Made by a program: the position numbers and the translations under genes
Shown: one piece after another, positions 9,677-20,310 of the stretch
Numbering within the stretch: the first letter of the stretch is position 1
How the letters are laid out: every line of letters begins with the position of its first letter
The notes under the pieces: generated by a model
Database searches by the model: none
What the model saw: the letters and a program-made list of their open reading frames with translations, nothing else
Told to the model about the DNA's origin: nothing
Assembly (NCBI GenBank): GCA_963580285.1
Contig: OY757017.1
Location: forward strand, 13,466,538-13,530,537
DNA from: Lucinisca nassula
Lineage: Eukaryota; Mollusca; Bivalvia; Lucinida; Lucinidae
DNA: 64,000 nucleotides
Direction of reading: 5' to 3'

Positions 9677-10687
9677 CTGTTTATAGTAATGTGGCCGTTA
9701 TCTATGGAATATTTAAATATGTGTAACTGCAAATTATATAGTTGTCTCTATTTAATTAAATTCCTTCCACCATAATTGAAGAGTTCCCAGAAAAATAGGT
9801 TTTGTAATAAGATTCATTGGTAAAATGAACTCAGGAATGAATGTGTATAACGATTTTATCATTTTGTCAATATACCGACCACTTGCTTCGACCGACAGTT
9901 TTTCTGACAACTAAAATTGACGAAAGTTTCAGACGGACTACAACAGTAAAATGTCCGAAAACGAAATGACGCCAGTACGAAACTCATCTTATGTTCGACC
10001 TTTGACATATATGCCGCCACTCCCGGTTTTCGACGATCAATTTTTTACCGCTTATGTACCGGATTAAAAAAAAGAATTTGCTTTAACTCTGATGCGCTAA
10101 AATATGCAGGTACACTCGTTATACTAGCCGCAACCAGCCGATTTTCGGTTCATGCGTTTTTATTTTGCTATCGGACTCCATATTTGATCACCTGACATGT
10201 CAAAATGGCATGACGTCACCACTCGGTTTTCGACGATGGCCAGTTAGTGTCATTATTTAAGTGGAAAGAAAAGCGGAAAAACTAATCTTAAGTGATATTA
10301 TGACAGAACAACTTCTTATCTTTATACATTGGGTTATTTTATTCTCATTCATTAAAAATACATTGTCATGTACAAGTTTATATTGAACTACAGTGTAATA
10401 AATTTCACCCAATTCAAACCATTAGCATTGTACATTAACTAAAGTAATTTAAAAATGGTACTTCTGAGAGTTCACTTTTTTTCTTACATTTCAGTAGTTA
10501 CTGACAACAGGGCCAAATGAAAATATCACATTCTTAAAAAAATTACACTTGTGCAGTATGTTAGGTGTGTCCAATACCCCCCAGTCTGAAACACTGGGCT
10601 CATTTAAAAAAAATATATGACACACGAATCAAGAGTACTTTCTAACATTTTTGGGCAATTCTGTGCTTCCATATTTTTTTTTTTTTT

Positions 10688-10706
10688 GGGGGGGGGGGGG
10701 GGGGGG
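10688..10706. repeat. Homopolymer G run
   Basis: Nineteen G directly after a T run. The length is probably unreliable in assembly. Confidence 0.8.
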
Positions 10707-11264
10707 CAAGGATTCCCCATATATGCCAACTGATCAATTCCGAGGGGTTCCAAATGAGTGCCTTTTGTGGAAAGGCATCGTCTGATGGTTTGAAATACTG
10801 ATGTTTGAATGAGCATGTATGTGTTTTTGGCAGAAACCAATTAATGAAGCAATTAAGTTAATATTAAGTGAAACTATTTATATAATACTTACAGGTTTGA
10901 AGCACATTTTAGGTCATTGTTAAGGATTGACAGATGGAATTTCCAGAAGTTAATAATAGAAAGATTGTGACGTCGAAATTCACGCGAAAATCTCGCGACC
11001 GCTTATATCGTCGAAAACCGAGTGTAGTCGAAAACCGGGTGGACGACCATATTTCCTCCCTTACTGCGAACTTTCAAGGCATTTGTGGTCTAAGGGAAGG
11101 AACTGTGTAGTTTTATTTCTTAATTATTTTTATCAATAAAACGATATTAAAAGACAATAAAATACATGCAGTCTATAGCAACGCACCTTTTATTAATAAG
11201 ATGAAGACTGAGGCTGCGTATGAGAATGCGATTTTTTCGTGTTACATCATTTTCATGATTTTCC

Positions 11265-11355
11265 TTTGTGTTACTCAGTATCAATCTTTAAATTTACAGA
11301 CTAAAAAGTCTCTAAATTTAAAGACAGTCTTTAAATTTAAAGACAGTCTTTAAAT
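11265..11355. mobile_element. Element G, half copy
   Basis: TTTACAGACTAAAAAGTCTC and repeated AAATTTAAAGACAGTCTTT blocks preceded by the inverted outer arm (CGATTTTTTCGTGTTACATC). Only one arm remains. Confidence 0.55.
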
Positions 11356-11359
11356 AAAA

Positions 11360-12001
11360 CAACTTTCTTCTATCCCTTATATACGTATTACCGGTGTATA
11401 CTAATTACCGGTGTATTCCGTTAAAACCCGAATCGCTATGGTGTGCGTTATTATCGTTCAGAATTTTCCCCTTTATTATTTACAAGACACTTTTCCCTCT
11501 GTCTAAAAGGGCAAAAAATATTACAGAAATTTCTTGTTTTCAGGGTATATGATTTCTTTTATATGTAGTCATAAATCATGATGCATGTTCTGTCGTGTAG
11601 TTAATAAAATGGTATACTTCATAAAACATGCTGTAGTTACAGATAAAAAAGCTTTCAAACAGGCCCTTTTAGCTTTCATTTTGAAGGCCAATAACTATTT
11701 CATTATATAATCTCATCACATATAGACCCTTTTACCCAAATAATTTTCTACAGGATTTGTTTACACATACACCGGTAATAAGTAACACCGGACATTCGAG
11801 ATGGTGACAGGGGTAGTCCAGTATAAATAAAGTATTTAGCGGGTTGGAGTTTATTTTGAAAACAAAAATTGTTTATTTAATTGGCGGAATGAAACAATAG
11901 TTTCACTAGACACAATTTATCAGAATCGGTAGAACAGTTTGTTTTATACACTGACTTGAACAGTTAATACACCGGTAATTAGTAACACCAGTATACCTGT
12001 T
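11360..12001. other. No gene seen
   Basis: AT-rich sequence with scattered TACACCGGTAAT / ATTACCGGTGTA motifs (11389, 11405, 11769, 11972) in both orientations, possibly an old TIR element. No exon or known repeat recognised. Confidence 0.4.
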
Positions 12002-12138
12002 AACGTCCCGATCCGAAGGACGGTGCACTTTATGACATTCATCTTTTTTACTTTTAATATCCTCATAATTCTCAATGCCGTTAACCATTAACCGCTTGAC
12101 GCTTTTGACCCACACAGAGGGTTGACGCGTCGTTAAAC
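12002..12138 (+). mobile_element. SINE body fragment joined to a LINE 3' UTR copy
   Basis: 12002-12043 matches the body of the tRNA-headed SINE at 14716-14757 (CCCGATCCGAAGGACGGTGC). 12044-12138 matches the LINE 3' end at 8918-9016 (ACTTTTAATATCCTCATAAT ... GACGCGTCGTTAAAC). Confidence 0.6.
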
Positions 12139-13626
12139 GTTAGTAGGGTCTTGTTGTACAGGACTACCGTTTGAAATGCGAAAATCTACCGCTGTTTTTT
12201 TGAGAAGACAACTCTTTGTGTCAAACATTCTATTTCTACAACTGCAATATCTATCTCTACAACCGCAACTGCAATTAACGGTTCCGGGTCATTTCGGCCA
12301 ATAACAAAATCGGCCCATGTCAAAATCGGCCCATAGCAATTTCGGCCCATAAATGATTTCAAAGCTGTTATGAGGGTCAATTATCAGCCAAAATTAAAAA
12401 AAGGAAAAAAAGATATAGTTAATTATGATAAAATACATGTATAGACAATTTATTTTTACCCCTTTTCACCGCTAGGCATTTGTATTATTATTTTCAATAA
12501 TTACCTCCCTCAGATGCGAATCTTCTCGCAATGCAAACTTTGATATGGAATATAAGAAATACAAATAATATAAAAGAGGGTGTGTTTATTTAGAAACAAA
12601 TTGTATATTTATGAACTTGTAAATTGTAGTTTGTTTATTTGTTCATATTGTTGGCACGTGTCGGTATGCAAAATGATCAATATTCACTTTAGGTTGTTAC
12701 CTTTATCGACACGTGCTTTAAAGTAACAAACAGAATGATTATCATATTACTCATATCTCAGGTATCGTTGGGACACGTGCCAATCAGCCATAGTTTATGA
12801 ATCCTAATACGTGTCTTTAATTTTTTTTTTGTTTCTTGCTTTCGGTTTCGTTAAATATGAGTGTTATTGGACAGGGGCGCATCGATGGCCATATGTGGAC
12901 TTAGCGTCAGGGCCCAACGAAGACTCACATCAGCCTATGCATCCGCGCAGTCTGATTTGTGTGTAACTATGAATCATAAAGTAGCCTCCAGCGATTATGA
13001 ACATACTGTGCGGCTGGGCAAGTCGAGCTGGGTATGCTGGGCTCGTGAAGTAGCCAAAGCTTCCTCACGTCTCCATCGATCATGACCATACTATGCGGCT
13101 GAGCAAGCTGGTCTGTGTATGCTGGGCGAATTGTTGAAATTGCTGGGCCTTTGCTTACTTATTTACTATGTGTTTCAATCGGCTTAATGTTCAAATAGCT
13201 TCCTAGGGACCCGACAAATGTTAATGCATGAAAACCTATGGGTGATTCCTGTAATAATTTTGAAGATTTTCTTCTGAAAACTAATCAATGCACCTCTTAT
13301 TCATAACGTATTCCATTACGTAAATGGACGTATTGAAAAGCAGAAGTAAGAAAAACAATGTACACAACGAAACCCTTAACTTTTTCATAAGCCCAATGTA
13401 ACTATGAACAACGCTTGATGTCAGTACGTTTTCTAATCACTTCCTGCAGTAAAAACAATCAAATATATAATAAAACCTAAAAGGATTTTCAAAATTCTTA
13501 AAGAGTGCATTTTCTTTTGTATATATCCATTCGAAAACACAAAAACATAGTGCATTCTTTCATTTTCTCCAAAATGATTCCTTTTCCAACAAAATATTGT
13601 GAAATTCGTCTTATTTATACTCCCAG

Positions 13627-13720
13627 TATACGGTGGCGGTTCTAACGAGTACCCACAACATATCTCTTGGATCAGAAATAAGCAAAATAATGTATACCCC
13701 TTTAAACCCAAAATTTCCTA
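13627..13720 (-). mobile_element. MITE B half-copy
   Basis: GGCGGTTCTAACGAGTACCC then CAGAAATAAGCAAAATAATG and AAACCCAAAATTTCC. One arm of the palindrome only; the other half is missing. Confidence 0.6.
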
Positions 13721-14021
13721 TTGATCGTTTTGATTGCGGTATAAACTAAATACACGGATAGTGTCTTTAATAATAAAATATAATCGGTTCGCCCCGACAA
13801 TTTTATAGGGGCTCGCTAAAGTTCGTTAATCAGAGGTGGGAAAAAACCGGAGTACCCGGAGAAGAACCACCTGGCCTACCGACGCCAAGTTCTGCAACGG
13901 AAGGTCAGGTGGTTTTCACCTGGTACTGCGGTTTTCGCCCACATCTGTTTAACGATCGGCTCGACATAAGTCATTATGTCATAAATATTTTATTTATTAA
14001 TTCAGATTTTTTTATGCATCA

Positions 14022-14150
14022 CGAAAACACGCCTGTATAATTTCGATCCCCGTGAACCCCACTTTTATACAGTAAAAACTGGGGTTTACAAGGGTAAACC
14101 TTATTTTTTCTAAATTATTTCTGCTCAAAATATAGATTGTGGGTACTCGC
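14022..14150 (+). mobile_element. MITE A, truncated copy
   Basis: ATCACGAAAACACGCCTGTA, AACCCCACTTTTATACAG, then GATTGTGGGTACTCG, where the palindrome should begin but the sequence diverges. Confidence 0.7.
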
Positions 14151-14715
14151 TATGGGTGATTCTTTTCTATCCATGCAATCAAAGATCATGAACCGATGAA
14201 CATTTTTTATAATACTTTCTTTCTGATGTTTTATGAAACAGTATTAATTTCTAAAACTGAACATTTTTTGTCCACTTTATAAAATAAAAGTGGAGGCAAT
14301 GACCCATTTCGATTTATATAAAAAAGAATAGAAAATACAGGTAAAAGTTAATCGACCATTTACTTTAATAATTATTAAGTTTGAGATTTGGCCGTACAAG
14401 CATACCAATTATACACGTAGTATTTATACCATCATTATGTTTTTATGGACCGATTTTGTATGGGCCGATTTGGTTATGGGCCGATTTTGTCATGGGCCGA
14501 TTTTGTTATGGGCCGAAATGTCAAGGGACCCAATTAACGAATCCCACAGCTCTTATTTTTTCACTATTCCAGTCATACGCCCAGATTCAAAGCAATTATT
14601 GCTTATTACGAACCTAGGAGCCATAGCCTGCACTTTTTTCTTTCTTTTCTTTCCCTATACTGCAACACACTCACGAGGATTTCGTGCAGGTGTCATGCGC
14701 AGGGGGGGCTCCGGT

Positions 14716-14870
14716 TAACGCCCCGATCCGAAGGACGGTGCACTTTGTGGCATTCATCCCGGCAAATGATACCAGTGGAGCATGTTCGGACACCGCAAGT
14801 TTATTACCGCTGCCGGGAATCGATTCGGGGGGTCTCTAACATCAATGGAAAGTGCACTAACCACTGTGCT
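14716..14870 (-). mobile_element. tRNA-derived SINE
   Basis: The minus strand starts with a tRNA-like head (CACAGTGGTTAGTGCACT A box; GAATCGATTCCCGG B box), then GTGTCCGAACATGCTCCACT, and ends ATCGGGGCGTTAACC. The 12002-12043 fragment is its body. The B box is diverged, so a dead copy. Confidence 0.6.
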
Positions 14871-15128
14871 ATAGTTGTCGCAGATAAAATTGACTAGGCG
14901 GAGCTATTCGGGTGTTGTCAGTATAAAAAATTATGTCAAATTTTGCTGAGTTCAGTAGAAAATTCGGTAGAGTGCCTTTCGCATGCTTTCTTCAAGCGTA
15001 CCAAATGACCATATACGCCACAGTTTTGTTACAGCTGAATTCACAGGTGTACCTTTTTGTTAATTGACCGTTCCATGGGTAGGGGTGCAAACGATAGCTC
15101 TGTCTAGTCAATCTTATCTGCGACTAGT
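14871..15128. mobile_element. Short TIR element
   Basis: Inverted ends TTGTCGCAGATAAAATTGAC..GAGCTAT and the complement GTCGCAGATAAGATTGACTAG..GAGCTATC, about 33 bp. Flanking TA dinucleotides suggest a TA target. No coding capacity. Confidence 0.6.
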
Positions 15129-15336
15129 ATACCACGCTCTTCTCATTTTCTCATTGTCCAGAAGATCCTTTATACAACCAGATCTACCATATAAATTCAT
15201 ACTTGTGTGAAACATTCCATTTAATGCTGCCTCATAGTCATGGAAGTCCCATTTACTATCATTATTACTTACAAAATGGAGCCCAGCCCGGACCCAAGGT
15301 AATACGGAATTTTTAACGTTAAGCTGCTGAAAAGTG
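15118..15336 (-). CDS. Possible exon, unrecognised protein
   Basis: After an acceptor-like GAGCACTTTTCAG the minus strand is open for 72 codons to a TAA at 15118-15120. The product is mixed in composition (VLPWVRAGLHFV ... WDFHDYEAALNGMFHTS ... CIKDLLDNEKMRRAWY), not the low-complexity look of chance frames. The final codons (TSRR and stop) come from the TIR of the neighbouring element, so the natural end may be displaced. I do not recognise the family; it may be an exon fragment or an old element. Confidence 0.35.
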
Positions 15337-15424
15337 CTCGCTAAGGCATATTGACAATAACGAAAATATAAAAAGATAGAACTTGTAGACAGAGTGCATT
15401 GTATCATAGAAATAGAGAAACATA

Positions 15425-15494
15425 CACTCGTGGTCATTTCATATGAAATTTATGAAACACGTTTCATAAATTTCATATGAAATGACCACGTGTG
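15425..15494. repeat. Snapback hairpin (CACTCGTGGTCATTTCATATG)
   Basis: Near-perfect inverted repeat with ~33-bp arms, CACTCGTGGTCATTTCATAT ... TTATGAAAC, around ACG. A longer relative sits at 45220-45300. Confidence 0.7.
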
Positions 15495-15604
15495 TAGACT
15501 TAAGTGTAAGTTTCTGTTTATCATGTAACGGTATTGAATCTGATTCATTGTCAAAGCAGTTCCATAGGGTTTACATGGACGGCGTCAGGCCGTTTCGCGC
15601 CATG

Positions 15605-15720
15605 TTACGAAAACACGCGTATGCAATATATTGAAAATTTTGCCACCAAAAATTGGAAATTTTCAGATAAAAATTCTGATATTTTGTCATATTTCTGCTA
15701 AAACATAGATTGTGGGAATT
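15605..15720 (-). mobile_element. MITE A, half-copy ending at the gap
   Basis: TACGAAAACACGCGTATGCA, TTGCCACCAAAAATTGG, then CTGCTAAAACATAGATTGTGGG. The sequence stops where the central palindrome would start. Confidence 0.65.
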
Positions 15721-15743
15721 NNNNNNNNNNNNNNNNNNNNNNN
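15721..15743. other. Assembly gap (23 N)
   Basis: A run of 23 N directly at the base of a MITE A palindrome. The sequence right of it belongs to a different element, so an unknown amount is missing. Confidence 0.99.
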
Positions 15744-15926
15744 CTGACGTGCTGCAAACAGTAAAATGCAGTACGTCGGTCAAACTAACCGCATGCTTAA
15801 AACTAGATTGAACGAGCATTATAGTAGAATGAGTAAATAAAAATCAAAAATGAGTTCCTTTAAGAGCAATGAAAACATTCATAAGAAAGAAGATGGCTCA
15901 TACTACGTAGTTTCGGCTAATAAAGA
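15744..15926 (+). pseudogene. PLE GIY-YIG endonuclease fragment and terminal-repeat scrap
   Basis: After a one-base frameshift the plus strand reads KMQYVGQTNRMLKTRLNEHY. YVGQT..LKTR..EH is the conserved C-terminal half of the GIY-YIG nuclease module found in Penelope-like elements, preceded by the usual LTCCK. It ends in a stop after about 30 residues. The remainder (AGTTCCTTTAAGAGCAATG ... TACGTAGTTTCGGCTAATAA) recurs at 19198-19290. The gap removes the upstream part. Confidence 0.65.
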
Positions 15927-16858
15927 GTAGAAGTAAAACAAAGATCAGGAATCGATACAATTAACTTACTCCACCCACCAAAGACACCAAAGGGAAAGAA
16001 ACACAAACATTAAGCGACCAGACCATAATGGAAACCTAAACAAAGGAAGGCCATAAGGACAGTTACTTTCCCACCAAATGGCCATATGGCCATCCAAAAT
16101 TAAAAGACACAAGTGATACACATAGTAAGTAACAAACAACAACATAAATAAATCGCCACAGAAGAACCGCCTTGGAACGGTCAGTGGAAAGATTTCCACT
16201 GGGGGGCTTAAATCGATTTTACGTGGCCACAATCCTCGCCCTTACTTCCGTCGCGATTTAGACAAATAATTTGTTCAGTCCGCATAAAGGCCTCCTAACT
16301 CATCAGTGCAACATCTCCGTGAACACAAAAAATCAAAGAACCACAGAGATGAGACAACGGTGAGGACTCGACAGCAAGAAACCACTGAAATGCTGGAGCA
16401 AAAGAAAACCAACAGTTAGACACCGATGGGCCCGACGATAGACAGAGCATCAGGCACCAACCAACATTACCAAGAATTAGATCTCTCTAATTCTCAATAA
16501 GCCTTTACGTTGGAGCCGTCATAGAATCTGAGGCCTGACCCACCGGCGTGCAATTAAAGAGGGAAGCAAAGTTGCCAACCGTGATTGGGTTAACTACCAT
16601 GCTTGCAGTCTGTCGTATAACATCCATGTTGTACCCAATCTTTTTATATCGAAGAATTATTTTACGAAATTGGGTGCTGAAGTTATTGCGGTTATATATT
16701 TTTCTGAATTTATATGCTAAGTCACCATAAAATTCGGGTTCCGATAGACCTTGTTGCAGAAGAGATTTAAGTCCAATATTGAATTTTGAAATTAAATCAG
16801 AATGGCGTCTAAATAAGTCAACACTTATGTAATTAAGAGTTGCTACCATTTGCTACAC
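15927..16858 (-). pseudogene. PLE copy R1: RT C-terminus and 3' UTR, 5'-truncated
   Basis: The minus strand 16849-16505 encodes the last ~114 residues of the element ORF (SDLISKFNIGLKSLLQQGL, SEPEFYGDLAYKFRKIYNR, ending SDSMTAPT). The 3' UTR runs to 15927 (marker GGAGGCCTTTATGCGGACTG, end GATCTTTGTTTTACTTC). Upstream sequence stops abruptly, the usual 5' truncation. The same ORF end occurs at 23.9, 36.2 and 57.6 kb. Confidence 0.75.
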
Positions 16859-16859
16859 G

Positions 16860-19190
16860 ATCGTTGTGTCGATGTGAATAATTAAATCAAGTTTCTTTGA
16901 ACAGCTTGCATGGTTTTAGACATATGGCCACTGTAATAAAAGTTTATAAGTCGATAAAGGGTCATAAGTCAAACTGTATTATAAAGTAGAGTTCTTGCCT
17001 TTAGCCACACATGTGTGGACTCACCTTGCCCAAACTAAGCCATCACATATTCTGTAGATACCTGATCGTACCAGATCTATAGCGGATACCCATGTCGTTA
17101 CGCAAACCATTTTGCCCCGAAGACTTTCAGCTTTAGACGTGTCCCCCTTTCACCGGAAACTATTTTCTCCGCTAGATGTTTTGCCCCAAAAGACGATACG
17201 TCTTGTCATTTTGTCATATATTTTTCATTATTATTTTTTCTTTTATAATATGTAAACATAAATTGTGTTGACTACAAAATAAAGAGGGTTTTTTTTTCAG
17301 ATATTTAGTAAAAAAGTATTTTTATTTGAAACAATATTGCTAGCCCAGGTATTGTATTCCGTTTTAAAAGGAAGCCAGCTTGTGGGAAATAACATAAATG
17401 TTATAATGCAATTTGTCACTTTGATGATCTAAGCATTAGATCGTCTGGTTGAGCATTCGATAACCAGAGGAGAAAATCAAACCAGTTGCTGCCTAAGTAA
17501 ATGCCAGCAGCTTACTACAATAAAAGGTGGTCTACATATGATTTCTAGATTGTGTTAAAATCACCAGAGAAAGAAAGCTGTGATGAAAAATTTACGTAAC
17601 CAGCAAATTTTGGCAGATGAGGAGTTCTTCGCAGAAATTAAAACCCCAAAACCTGTTTTATTTCATTTCAGTCAATTACCGGACCATTGATAGAACAAAC
17701 ACAGCGTAAAAGTCAGTGAAAATCATTCGGTACTATGATTCTGGAGACTGAAAATGTTTCCATAAAATACAATGTCATTATCGAATCAATAGCGCACTGC
17801 TTATCAGGTTGGCTAAAAATGGCTCCGTAGAATAAGGTGCGGGTGATTCTGGGGCCGTGGAGATGAAAACAGATCCGCTTTATAGTTGCAAGTTTTGTTA
17901 TCATTTCTATAGATCTAATGCGTAACCAACCATTTTCGACCTTTTCCGTGGTGATTTCTCGCTAGTGCTGCATTGACAAGAAAAATATCCACAACACATA
18001 TAACCATATATGTTTATTGTGTGTGCATGTTTATACGCTGATTTTGTAGCAAAGCGCAATAAGAAATAAAAGGCAACAAACACCTCGAAAAACCACTCGT
18101 TTTCTAAGGCGCCAGTTCACCTTCAGCAGCAGAAACTAAATTTAGCCAAAATGTGTGAAGTACGGGATTTTGTATTTACTCCAAAGATGCCGATATCAAT
18201 GGGCTCCTGAATGTAATTCCCCGTTTTTTAAATAACTTCCTCGTAAAAATTATATAACTTATGAAACACAGAAAATGCACAGTTTCTTTACCTTTTTTAG
18301 CGATCTAATTCCTCATCGAATGTCGCTCTAATTGCTTCATGTTCTTACCCAATGGTTACGCATTCTATCGTTCCGTAGGCGTGTAAAATACTAATACTTT
18401 GTCATAAATTGAAACTGTTTATTCAGGCTTCGTTCAGTAAGCTTTAGTCGTATTCACAGTCAGGGTATATTTCGATACAAATACTGGTAAACGACTTGTA
18501 AAAGCGAAGAAAGGTAGGTAATATTCAATCCGTCTTTTTCTCTCTGTGTATTTATTTATTTTATTTATTTATTTTAAGTTATTTTTGCGACTTCTTAAAA
18601 AGTGTACTTAATACTTGCTTTTTACATAAAGTTATTAAAGGTGGCAGTCGACTCGGGTTAAACTTAGTTTATTATTATTATTATTATTATTATTGATATC
18701 ATTACCTATTTGAGTATTTTTGTTGATGTTGTTGTTGTTATTACTCTTCTTCTATTTCTTCTTATCATTATTATTAGCGACATCGCCTCGTGGCTGCGAA
18801 GCAGCAACACCGGTGACGTCCAATGGTATCGGGTATGGAATTATGGGATAGCATATAATAGAGGCCCGAAAAACTTTTATCCTGGGTCAGAAAAGTACGA
18901 ATACTAAAATTAGCGAAAAACACCGAGTAACCCAATTGAAACGTAATCCAATTAAATCGAGTTTATGTTTAGGACTCTAAATAACGGTTACCGAATATTT
19001 GGCGTCCTTTTCACCTGTGATAGTTGGCGACGGTAACCAGTATGTCCGGAAACAAGCACATTTGCATACAATCGTTGACTGATATTACGCCATTTGTCAG
19101 GTTGTCAGCTGGTCAGAGGCGTATAATTGTATAATTACAAATACCTTTGTTATTAGAAGAGTTTCGGTAAGAACAACAATGCAGTAATTT
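16860..19190. other. No gene seen; microsatellites only
   Basis: Apparently low-copy AT-rich sequence. (TTTA)n at about 18548-18578 and (ATT)n at 18672-18697. TTTTGCCCC motifs recur at 17109 and 17179. No supported exon or RNA gene; the frame near 17713-17904 (-) has no family look. Confidence 0.4.
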
Positions 19191-19197
19191 CACAGTA

Positions 19198-19310
19198 AAT
19201 AAAAATCAAAAACTAAGTTCCTTTAAGAGCAACGAAAACATTCATAAGAAAGAAGGTGGGTCATACTACGTAGTTTCGGCTAATAAAGCCGAACTTTTTA
19301 TAAGTCTGAA
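19198..19310 (-). repeat. PLE terminal-repeat scrap with decayed hammerhead
   Basis: Shares AAGTTCCTTTAAGAGCAACG and TACGTAGTTTCGGCTAATAA with 15836-15926. On the minus strand GGCTTTATTAGCC-GAAAC-TACGTA-GTA matches hammerhead stem II, the GAAA box, a 2-bp stem III and the cleavage triplet, but the CTGATGA box is lost, so it should be inactive. Confidence 0.5.
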
Positions 19311-19394
19311 CTTCAAAGATACATATATTTCTCTAGAAATTCAACCGACGTCATACTTGGCACACCGACTGAAACAGAGCACTGAAACTGAAAG

Positions 19395-20310
19395 TACAAA
19401 AGGTTAAGGTGAAACTGAAAGTACAAAAGGTTAAGGTGCTTGTTGTCATACTTGATAAGACATTAACATCTCGCGATCATTTGGATATGGTTGAAAAGAA
19501 GGCAGCTAAAGCGCTGCGTTCCCTGATAATTTATTGGCAAAACAGAAAAATATTACTCCTACTATGGTTACGTTATACAACAGTATTGTTGTCCAATAAA
19601 TGGAGTATGCAGCTCAGGTCTGGCAGTTTGCAAACTGCAGTCAGCTTGAAAAAATCCTACGTAAAGGTCTAGCACTGTGTTTAGGATGTCCAAGTACAGC
19701 GGGTTTAATATTAGAGGTATACGCAGATAAGCAGATGTTTTACCTCTTTAGTTTCGCGGTGAAGAACCTCTAGTCAGGCAATGTACAAAAAGCATGGCTA
19801 AGTCAGCTGATGAGAAGATAAGGTAGATTCTCTCTAAATGTCAGTCAATACTTGAGTCTGTTCAAAGGGAGAAAGTGATCACTCTATTTGGATTGATGGT
19901 ATGGCAAGTTGACGATATAAAATCGTTTACTGACCGTAGTCTCAATGCTATTAATCCAGAGCTTACATATTTAGAGCACTTGGCACCGATAAATAGCGAA
20001 CCTAGACAAATATTGTATGAGCTAGTGCGCGGCAAGCTTGCGTTGGGGGTTCGTTCTTGGATTGTGGCTTTTCCTGAGTTACCTTTTCTTACTAGCATGT
20101 GCGACCGGCGAAACTCTTATCAGGCGCAGTCTGATTGGAGCCTTCGTGAATTGCACCTGACCATCTAGTCCCTCTATAGCCTGCGGGCTGTTCGATGAGA
20201 GATACCCGACATCAGCAGACTGAACCGGGTATTTAAGGGTATCACGGCTTTGTGTAGGTTTTGTCGTGTGCTGGATAATATAGTATATACTCATAAAATG
20301 ATCCCTGGTC
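19395..20310 (+). pseudogene. LINE ORF2 C-terminal remnant
   Basis: Plus-strand frames read KVLVVILDKTLTSRDHLDMV..KKAAKALRSL, the region after the RT catalytic motif in non-LTR retrotransposons (usual form KYLGVxLDxxLxxxxH), then in shifted frames a Q-rich thumb-like stretch (CSQLEKI..KGLALCLG). A further frame at 19875-20168 (VDDIKSFTDRSLNAINPELT) probably belongs to the same ORF. Several frameshifts; not functional. A 27-bp direct repeat sits at 19383-19436. Confidence 0.5.

Larger units (their letters stand above)
7240..11360. repeat. Composite of inverted and direct copies of one repeat family
   Basis: The same segment (CACAGTTCC..CCACAAATGC ... CGAACATAAGATGAGTTTCGT ... TTAATTTTAGTTGTCAGAAA) occurs directly at 7243-7590 and 8447-8720, and inverted at about 9765-10020 and 11050-11280. 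Between copies lie the G snapback elements, a LINE tail, a tRNA-like SINE and TCGTCGAAAACC-type short inverted motifs (10015-10250, 11000-11040). No transposase frame is visible. The piece at 10260-10990 shows nothing else. Confidence 0.6.
12280..14530. mobile_element. Element K: 2251-bp DNA transposon-like element with iterated TIRs
   Basis: Flanked by an exact 8-bp duplication CAATTAAC (12272-12279, 14531-14538). Ends GGTTCCGGGTCATTTCGG and (complement) GGTCCCTTGACATTTCGG match at 14 of 18 positions. Inward, both ends carry tandem copies of a ~17-bp block AAATCGGCCCATAAC (12300-12355; 14446-14518). No transposase is recognisable, so it is non-autonomous. It contains four CACGTG-type motifs (12655-12785) and fragments of MITEs B and A. 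An 8-bp TSD fits hAT, P or Merlin types; the GG-start TIR does not decide. Confidence 0.75.
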
